A DNA stretch of 11,276 nt from Baffinella frigidus. Lineage: Eukaryota; Cryptophyceae; Cryptomonadales; Baffinellaceae. Below, piece after piece: positions 6,941 through 11,276 of the stretch; the stretch's first letter is position 1, and each line of letters starts with the position of its first letter. The stretch covers positions 193,226 through 204,501 of the forward strand of contig MU646435.1 in the NCBI GenBank assembly GCA_026770585.1, given 5' to 3'. The translations under genes were made by a program, and so were the position numbers. Under the pieces are notes generated by a model. That model was not told where the DNA came from and did not search any database. It saw only the letters and a list, made by a program, of their open reading frames with translations.

Positions 6941-7369
6941 TCACGCCGCTAGACTGTGACGGCTTGGCTTGTATGGCGTCTTGCGGAACACCCGGCGCTC
7001 TTGGTCCTTCGTATTGTCCAAGCAGGCTGTCGCGCGCCCGCCTCGTCCTTCAGAGAGAGCGTGCGGTCTGCCGCTCGACGCAGGCATCTTGCATGGCGTC
7101 TTGCAGTCGATCGTATCGCTCGTATCGTCCAGCCACGCCCGCATATCCTCGGTGAAGTTGGGGAAGGCGGGGGCATCGCGTTGCAGAGGCTTCTTGCAGG
7201 GTCCTTGGTCTTGGCGTTGCCTTCGAACGCGCTGGAAGATGTCGGCAAGGCGCATGCTCTCGAAGGGCTCCTCATCCTCGGTGGAGTGTGGGTGGGAGGA
7301 GCGAAGAGCCTTGAGATCAAAGCCGTCAAGCTCGTGGAAGCGTGATTGGCAGGTCTCGTGGGCATGCAT
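6941..7369 (-). CDS. Repeat-motif protein of unknown function (family member 1)
   Basis: The 142-codon frame begins at an ATG (complement of 7367-7369) with A at -3, and has a marked preference for G/C-ending codons throughout. The protein is polar and charged with no signal peptide or membrane segment, so it is probably cytosolic or nuclear and largely disordered. Residues 40-52 (RLADIFQRVRRQR) look like a short basic helix. Two diverged copies of one motif follow: WLDDTSDTIDCKTPCKMP (residues 79-96) and LDNTKDQERRVFRKTP (117-132). At DNA level the copies share 17 bp with one mismatch (7088-7104 and 6968-6984). The same motif occurs twice in the plus-strand protein at 8508-8933. The two genes are divergent, separated by a 1-kb spacer. 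I recognise no family. The true C-terminus may continue in the 6768-6931 frame. Confidence 0.7.
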   Translation of the reverse strand: MHAHETCQSRFHELDGFDLKALRSSHPHSTEDEEPFESMRLADIFQRVRRQRQDQGPCKKPLQRDAPAFPNFTEDMRAWLDDTSDTIDCKTPCKMPASSGRPHALSEGRGGRATACLDNTKDQERRVFRKTPYKPSRHSLAA

Positions 7370-7496
7370 CGTTGCGGTTTTTGAGTTGATCTGATACCCG
7401 AAGCTTCAGATTATGCACAAGAAATACACGTGCTGTTTTTTAGCCAAGCACAATCTAAATTGGGACATTTTTTTTATGGCCCCATGGTGACCTGGA

Positions 7497-7526
7497 GGTG
7501 ACCCCCGGGGGCTGGGGGGGGTCACC
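7497..7526. repeat. Strong G+C-rich hairpin
   Basis: GGTGACCCCC (7497-7506) pairs perfectly with GGGGGTCACC (7517-7526) around a 10-base G-rich loop, roughly 130 bp upstream of the minus-strand gene start. It could be an element remnant or a structural element of the promoter. Confidence 0.6.
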
Positions 7527-7680
7527 GGAAAATTATGAAGGTCAGAAGTCACGCGGGGTTTCCTGTTGATGGACACCTTCGATCAGTTTTTGGTGACCCG
7601 TGACCAAGGGCTACGAGCTCGTACATGTACCGGTATCCTTATGCCGGGTACGGTGACGGTATGTACATACCGGTACCCCC

Positions 7681-7700
7681 CTTCACTTTACTTCACTTTA
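7681..7700. repeat. Tandem decamer
   Basis: CTTCACTTTA is repeated exactly twice head to tail. Confidence 0.7.
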
Positions 7701-7728
7701 CTGATCCGAGGGCCCCCGACTCGTCTAC

Positions 7729-7762
7729 GAAGCTTCCAGAGCCTTCTGGAACAATTCACGAA
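7729..7762. promoter_or_regulatory. Heat-shock-element-like array
   Basis: Triplets alternate as GAA (7729), TTC (7734), GAG (7739), TTC (7744), GAA (7749), TTC (7755), GAA (7760). Spacing is five bases except one step of six, and the third unit has one mismatch. Heat shock factors bind inverted nGAAn pentamers in exactly this alternating layout, and three units are normally enough. The site lies between the two divergent genes, about 360 bp from the minus-strand start and about 750 bp from the ATG at 8508. Binding and heat response are inferred, not shown. Confidence 0.5.
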
Positions 7763-7890
7763 GCACGTGCATGACTCCAACGGTCCTCTACGAGCTTCGT
7801 AACTAGTTCGTAACGCCTCTCCGATGAGATGGTGAGGCGCTGTCATGCACACGATCTTTAGAGAGACGTCCCATCAGACGAGAGGAGACG

Positions 7891-7942
7891 AGATCTCAGA
7901 TCTGTGGAGGCTTCACAGATCTCAGATCTGTGGAGGCTTCAG
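7891..7942. repeat. 26-bp tandem duplication
   Basis: AGATCTCAGATCTGTGGAGG plus CTTCAC (7891-7916) is repeated immediately at 7917-7942 with a single change in the last base. Each unit contains overlapping AGATCT palindromes. It is probably a recent replication-slippage product. Confidence 0.85.
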
Positions 7943-8356
7943 CTGGACCCTCTTCACACCTTCACCTGACCTTCAGCTGTGTTGGTCACGTTCCTCGCGA
8001 GAACTTTCATCACGTCTCTCAAAACGTGTCATTGTTTCGAAATCTTCGACTGTCATGAATATTGTATGATACGAAGCTTCGTACATGTATCCGTGATGCG
8101 AAGGCATGTAATTATTTGCAGCATCAGGAGTAAACGTGTGTACGAAGCACGTGTATTTATTACATGCACATGCCTGATATTGGGCAAGGACCGCAACAAG
8201 TTGACAACCGGTAATCGAGTTGCGTCCATCAACAGGAAAGAGGCCAGTCAATAAACTTTAGAAGAATCTAGAGCTCCTGGCTACGAGCTCGTACCGGTAG
8301 CTCTTGGGATTTTTTCCCGTCACCTGGGCAGGGGGTCATCCACGAGTGTTAATGAG

Positions 8357-8479
8357 TTGAATCCCCCCTTGTGTAAATTCCTACGAACACAACCAACACC
8401 CGACCACGTCCCGGCGCTCATCCAAGAGATCGAGGCCAGCATCGACTTCCTACGACCTTCCTACGCACCGACTCCCAAA
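8357..8479 (+). CDS. Probable N-terminal coding segment of the plus-strand gene, shifted frame
   Basis: The frame is open from 8255. From about 8408 it has strong G/C third positions and reads VPALIQEIEASIDFLRPSYA. It lacks an ATG, so the 5' end listed here is arbitrary (a TTG codon) and an upstream spliced exon may supply the start. It is offset by one base from the frame used at 8508-8933. Skipping one A of the AAAA run at 8477-8480 joins ...PTPK to HILQYFLARMEGR, which runs straight into the downstream protein. A sequencing or assembly indel, a real frameshift mutation, or a short intron could each explain it. Confidence 0.45.
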
Positions 8480-8507
8480 ACACATTCTTCAGTACTTTCT
8501 CGCCCGG

Positions 8508-8933
8508 ATGGAGGGACGCTCCCAAGCCAATGCCCCGTCCCCGGAGAATGCGACAGGAGCGACACACCGCGTCGCCCCCGGTCGTTTGAACGCCGACCGC
8601 CACAAGGACAATGCGCGCCCCGACAGGTTCACGGAGCCTCTCAACGACACGACCGACCGCACGAAGCGCGTGTACCGCAAGACACCGCCACTACCGATCA
8701 ACCGCCACCAATCTACGACTGATGCTCGCTCCTCTACGCCGCACCAGGACGACATCCGTGGCTCCTCTGCGCGCCTCAACATGAATACGCGCCTCAACAG
8801 GTTCGACGAACCTCTCAACGACACCACGGCGCGCCCGAAGCGCGTGTTCCGCAAGACACCTCCCCCATCAAAGAACCAGGCCTATGCGGCTAGGCTGAGA
8901 GAAGAGGAGGCGACTGCGACTGGCTCACCGTGA
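8508..8933 (+). CDS. Repeat-motif protein of unknown function (family member 2)
   Basis: The 141-codon frame from ATG 8508 to TGA 8931-8933 has clear G/C-ending codon bias. The protein is very polar, rich in R, N, T and P, and lacks a signal peptide, membrane segments or a catalytic signature. Two copies of a 26-residue unit lie at residues 36-61 and 94-119, with 19 of 26 positions identical. Their cores are LNDTTDRTKRVYRKTP and LNDTTARPKRVFRKTP. The basic RKTP clusters could be nuclear-localisation or kinase-target sites, but that is speculation. It ends in an acidic helix-like tail (AARLREEEA). The frame stays open upstream of the ATG to 8361, and coding signal continues in another frame, so this ATG may be internal. 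It is the paralogue of the divergent minus-strand gene at 6941-7369. Confidence 0.75.
   Translation: MEGRSQANAPSPENATGATHRVAPGRLNADRHKDNARPDRFTEPLNDTTDRTKRVYRKTPPLPINRHQSTTDARSSTPHQDDIRGSSARLNMNTRLNRFDEPLNDTTARPKRVFRKTPPPSKNQAYAARLREEEATATGSP
8613..8690 (+). repeat. Protein-coding repeat unit 1 of the plus-strand gene
   Basis: This unit encodes residues 36-61. It is paired with 8787-8864 at a spacing of 174 nt (58 codons). Conservation is highest across EPLNDTT and KRV[YF]RKTPP, suggesting selection on the peptide rather than simple DNA duplication. Confidence 0.75.
8787..8864 (+). repeat. Protein-coding repeat unit 2 of the plus-strand gene
   Basis: This unit encodes residues 94-119 and is the second copy of the unit at 8613-8690. 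The changes are mostly conservative (Y/F) or in linker positions. Confidence 0.75.
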
Positions 8934-8979
8934 AGCGGGTGTAGAATCACTGTGCCTTGACAAGTGCCGTCGATGTTTC

Positions 8980-8985
8980 AATAAA
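8980..8985 (+). terminator. AATAAA polyadenylation-like signal
   Basis: AATAAA lies 46 bases after the stop of the plus-strand gene, a usual distance for a eukaryotic poly(A) signal. It supports the 8508-8933 frame as the 3' coding exon of a transcribed gene. Many algae do not use AATAAA, so this is only suggestive. Confidence 0.45.
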
Positions 8986-8989
8986 GTGC

Positions 8990-9487
8990 TGATAACATAG
9001 AGCAAGAGCATGTGTGTTGGCCATTCGTGGCGCTCATGACGTGCGCATGGTCGCTTGGAGAGAGACTGTGTACACGTTATCTGTTGGTGTGGGACAATTG
9101 GGCTGCTGCCCTAGCGACTCTCCCTGCTCCCATCATAAGCTTGCCGCAGAAGTACTATTTGGTCAGCACAGCTAAACGTACCACTGAACCTGGAGGTTCA
9201 GTAGTCGCTGCCCGTGTGCTGTTTGATTGTGGATGGGAGTTTTGCTTGTCGCGAGCGGGTGGAGGTCCTTGACCAGCAACCTGTGGCAGCTTTTCCCGGA
9301 TCCTTATAAAAATCTAAAGACCTTTTATTCATTCCTAGGATCCTACGGTAGGAAAGCCCTCGGGACCTACGAATTGCTGAAGGGAGGTACCGGAGAGATT
9401 TCTCCGATTTGTACCAGGGTCCGAAAGGTTGCAAGAACCGGGATAAGCTGCGGGTAGTTGCTGGTGGCTAACAGTCGACGCTCCAGT
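8990..9487. other. Unassigned stretch downstream of the plus-strand gene
   Basis: A plus-strand frame from ATG 9036 to 9272 (about 78 residues, with a WDNWAAALATLP segment) is open but weakly biased and unrecognised. Visible signals include TTATAAAAATC near 9304, a hairpin CGGAGA-GATT-TCTCCG near 9392-9407, and the palindromic CCTAGGATCCTACGGTAGGA region near 9334-9353. No gene is claimed. Confidence 0.3.
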
Positions 9488-9542
9488 GCAGGGGTTACTC
9501 GCGAATAAGAATACACCTAAGGATGGTGATAGGAGTCCTATG
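9488..9542. repeat. Decayed fold-back family remnant
   Basis: CAGGGGTTACTCGCGAATAA matches the family end CAGGGGTACCTCGCTCATAA with a few changes. It is followed by CACCTAAGGATGGTGATAGG, which recalls the core. The right arm is not recognisable. Confidence 0.5.
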
Positions 9543-9620
9543 TGCTGAAATTCTAGACATGAGAGTGTCGAAGTTCTGTAGTCAATGATCCTTCCCTGAG
9601 GACGCTGCTGCTTCGACCTT

Positions 9621-9878
9621 CAGGGGTTAGGGTTTAGGGGTTAGGGGTTGTGTTTTAGGGTTTAGGGAATTAGAGATTAGGGATTAGGCGTAAGGGTTGA
9701 GGGATTAGGGATTAGAGATTAGGGAGCAGAGTTCAGGGTTTAGGTTTGAGGGTTTGAGGTTGAGGGTTTACGGTTTACGGTTTGCGGTTTACGGTTTACA
9801 GTTACGGTTTAGGGTTTAGGGTTTAGGGTTTAGGGTTTAGGGTTTAGGGTTTAGGGTTTTGGGTTTAGGGTTTAGGGT

Positions 9879-9910
<32 letters not shown>

Positions 9911-10295
9911 GGTTAGGGTTAAGGGTTGAGGGTTCAGGGCTCAAGATTTAGGGCTCAGGGTTTACAGTTTAGGGTTTAGTGTTGAGTGTTGAGTGTTGAG
10001 GGTTAAGGGTTAAGAGTTTAGGGTTTAGTTTTCAGGGTTTAGAGTTTAGAGTTTAGGGTTTAGGGTTTAGGGTTTAGGGTTTAGTGTTCAGTTTTTAGTA
10101 TTTAGAGTTTAGTGTTTGATGTTTAGGGTGTGGGGTTTAGGGTTCAGAGTTTAAAGTTTAGAGTTTGGGTTTTAGAGTTAAGGGTTGAGGTTTTAGGGTT
10201 TGGAGTTTAGGGTTTAGGGTTTAGGGTTTAGGATTTGGTGTTAGGGCTTGGGGTTTAGGGTTTGGGATCTAGTGTTTGGGGATGGGGGTTCTGAG
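9621..10295 (+). repeat. Telomere-like tract with the best preserved units
   Basis: This G-rich tract includes seven consecutive perfect TTTAGGG units at 9808-9856, five TTGAGGG units in a row near 9877-9912, and TTTACGG variants just before the perfect run. The perfect run shows that the ancestral unit is TTTAGGG. Non-telomeric sequence on both sides makes the tract interstitial. All tracts except 1198-1343 share this orientation. Confidence 0.92.
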
Positions 10296-10676
10296 TGTAG
10301 ATTTTGATCGATTAGTATTAAACGGGTTATGGAATTGAACTCACCTGTAGGATCCTATGGCAGTGCGTGTTGTGATTTTCGAATAATCCATGTAGACCTC
10401 CTAGGATCCTAGGACGACCCTACTGTATGGCCCCAGGGCGGTCGTAGGGAAACAAGGCGTTCTCGGAACAATGGTGGCAATGTTGGTTGCGATCCGCGAT
10501 CCGAATAAATGCGTAAATTCTCTCGGCGGTGCGTGTCCTTACTCGCGAGTACTTTTTGTGACGATGGCGGGGCTTCTCGCATTTAGAAGTTGAACACAGG
10601 ATACGGGGGGTTTCCTTGCGGGGAGGAATTAGTGGATTTTTTCTCAAGGAAACATGAGAAGCCAGCAAGTTTTGGT
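10296..10676. other. Gene-free stretch with a fold-back core scrap
   Basis: CCTCCTAGGATCCTAGGACG and the following CCCTACTGTATGGCCCC (about 10396-10450) resemble the core and inner arms of the 121-bp family without its ends. A minus-strand frame at 10420-10668 lacks an ATG and ends in that repeat, so I do not call it a gene. Confidence 0.4.
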
Positions 10677-10708
10677 CACGTTATCCCCGGATATCCGGGG
10701 AAGATGTG
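10677..10708. repeat. Palindrome, second family, copy 2
   Basis: A perfect 16-bp palindrome CCCCGGATATCCGGGG (10685-10700) is extended on both sides by CACGTTAT and AAGATGTG. The extended 15-base arms match at 12 positions. The layout is the same as 2516-2549. Confidence 0.65.
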
Positions 10709-10861
10709 AATCGTAGCCTTCCGCGGGCGATTGTGTATGGCTCTCTTCAAGGCACACGTATCCCTGAAGTGGCCAGTAGGCTCATACACCCTACGGAAGG
10801 GTCCTGGGACCTGCCTAGGGCGAGTTAGGGTGAATATTTACCCTATGGTCACGTGAGGGAT

Positions 10862-10982
10862 AGTTGTGCTTTGCTCACACAGAGGCGTATCTGCACCCCC
10901 TCTATGACCACCATAGGGCCCTAGCCATGGGCCTACTGCAGTGTCTCAGGGGGGGCGCTCTTTCGTATGAGCGAGGTACCCC
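10862..10982 (+). mobile_element. Fold-back (MITE-like) family, copy 5, left arm decayed
   Basis: The core GACCACCATAGGGCCCTAGC and right arm (TTTCGTATGAGCGAGGTACC) match copies 3 and 4 in the same orientation, but the left arm is barely recognisable. The left boundary is set from the usual 121-bp length and is approximate. The terminal CTGTA on the right is replaced by CCAGCA, so that end is also mutated. Confidence 0.65.
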
Positions 10983-11258
10983 AGCACCGGCCCCGCAAGA
11001 TCCCCCAGGGGAAACTCCTATTGACATATTTATTCACAGCCGTATGTACCTCAAAATATTCCACACCCTAACAGCTCTTTCGAACCCCCGCTCTCACACC
11101 GCCGGTCAACTCACCTCACGGCGCCCCCCTCCTTCATCCTACACGCATGCTCTCATACCATCAAACACCCCCCGCCTAAGCTCGCCCCACGCTAGTGGGG
11201 CCTCTTCTATCTCATTGGTGTTTTTGTTGCCCACTTAGCAGCCACCGTTGCCCCCCCC
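10983..11258. other. Pyrimidine-rich stretch, no gene seen
   Basis: The plus strand is rich in C and T. A perfect hairpin CCCCAC-GCTA-GTGGGG lies at 11185-11200. The open plus-strand frame through here begins inside a fold-back element and has no recognisable domain. Confidence 0.35.
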
Positions 11259-11276
11259 CCCCCGGATTTCCGGGGG
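11259..11276. repeat. Palindrome at the window edge
   Basis: CCCCCGGA and TCCGGGGG pair perfectly around TT, preceded by more C. It resembles the centres of 2516-2549 and 10677-10708, and it may be cut by the end of the window. Confidence 0.55.

Larger units (their letters stand above)
7609..8294. repeat. 16-bp direct repeats bracketing the spacer
   Basis: GGCTACGAGCTCGTAC occurs at 7609-7624 and again at 8279-8294. After it the first copy continues ATGTACCGGTA and the second CGGTA, so the second looks like a contracted version. The pair encloses about 650 bp of the intergenic region. Duplication of a larger unit or insertion between the copies is possible. Confidence 0.55.
7370..8356. promoter_or_regulatory. 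Divergent intergenic region, presumed bidirectional promoter
   Basis: The starts of the two related genes face away from this region. It holds a minus-strand TATA-like CATAAAAAAAA at 7468-7478, about 100 bp before the minus-strand ATG; an alternating GAA/TTC array at 7729-7762; a GC hairpin at 7497-7526; tandem duplications; and an AT-rich GTGTATTTATTACATG at about 8149-8164. Short palindromes built on GTAC and TACGAR (such as CTACGAGCTC and GAAGCTTCGTAC) recur. AATAAA at 8250-8255 could end an unseen plus-strand transcript. A minus-strand frame at about 7973-8200 reads passably but lacks codon bias. The promoter role is inferred from gene arrangement only. Confidence 0.4.

Noticed and set aside
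6519-7394. Several plus-strand frames opposite the minus-strand motif gene
   Set aside because: G/C bias falls in the third positions of the minus-strand frame, and the RKTP motif shared with the other gene is on the minus strand, so the plus frames are shadows.
7973-8254. Overlapping open frames on both strands in the divergent spacer
   Set aside because: The minus frame gives a passable acidic/basic peptide but has mixed third positions and no in-frame ATG at its beginning. The plus frame is its shadow.
9036-9272. Small plus-strand frame downstream of the motif gene
   Set aside because: Codon usage is unremarkable, a competing minus-strand frame overlaps it, and no motif is recognised.
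10320-10350. Possible tRNA T-arm-like GAATTGAACTC
   Set aside because: No matching acceptor, D or anticodon arms are found around it, and no tRNA is seen elsewhere in the window.
10420-10668. Minus-strand frame rich in Arg/His/Cys
   Set aside because: It lacks an ATG start, ends within a fold-back core scrap, and has only weak codon bias. I could not support a gene.
11185-11220. Hairpin followed by T-containing sequence as a bacterial-type terminator
   Set aside because: There is no convincing gene upstream and no T run directly after the stem, and the window is eukaryotic in character.
10864-11238. 124-codon plus-strand open frame
   Set aside because: It starts inside a decayed fold-back copy and continues through a C/T-rich stretch, with low-complexity Pro/Ser content and no domain.

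Overview
This window looks like nuclear DNA of a eukaryote, most likely an alga or other protist with plant-type TTTAGGG telomere repeats. It is repeat-rich and probably subtelomeric or derived from former chromosome ends. The reasons are: about 2 kb of degenerate TTTAGGG/TTCAGGG/TTGAGGG sequence in four main tracts, one of which holds seven perfect TTTAGGG units in a row; many short non-coding fold-back elements; no bacterial gene packing or ribosome binding sites; and a few GC3-rich reading frames that stand apart from their surroundings. TTTAGGG-type telomeres occur in land plants, many green algae, several stramenopiles, dinoflagellates and some apicomplexans, so the phylum cannot be fixed from this window.

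Layout. 1-1190: a long palindrome (371-563, with outer ends at 281-290 and 565-574) and a GC3-rich, coiled-coil-like coding fragment near 828-958. 1198-1343: telomere-like repeats in C-rich orientation. 1344-3494: no convincing gene, but several copies and scraps of one fold-back (MITE-like) family plus other palindromes. 3496-3915 and 4567-5378: telomere-like repeats in G-rich orientation, separated by a hairpin-rich spacer. 5504-6514: two well preserved copies of the fold-back family flanking a 140-bp palindromic element bounded by a 4-bp direct repeat. 6768-8985: the only strong genic area, a divergent gene pair. 8990-9620: unassigned. 9621-10295: the best preserved telomere-like tract. 10296-11276: more fold-back remnants, a C/T-rich stretch and a terminal palindrome.

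The divergent pair is the most interesting gene content. The minus-strand gene (start 7369) and the plus-strand gene (ATG 8508, probably beginning farther upstream) encode small, polar, probably disordered proteins. They share a repeated motif of the form L-[ND]-[ND]-T-x(4-7)-[RK]-V-[FY]-R-K-T-P. I do not recognise the family. Both genes have GC3-rich frames that are offset from each other, which implies short introns, sequence errors, frameshift decay or programmed frameshifting. The roughly 1-kb spacer between them holds a striking run of alternating GAA/TTC triplets resembling a heat shock element (7729-7762), a strong GC hairpin, a 26-bp tandem duplication and a 16-bp direct repeat that brackets the middle of the spacer.
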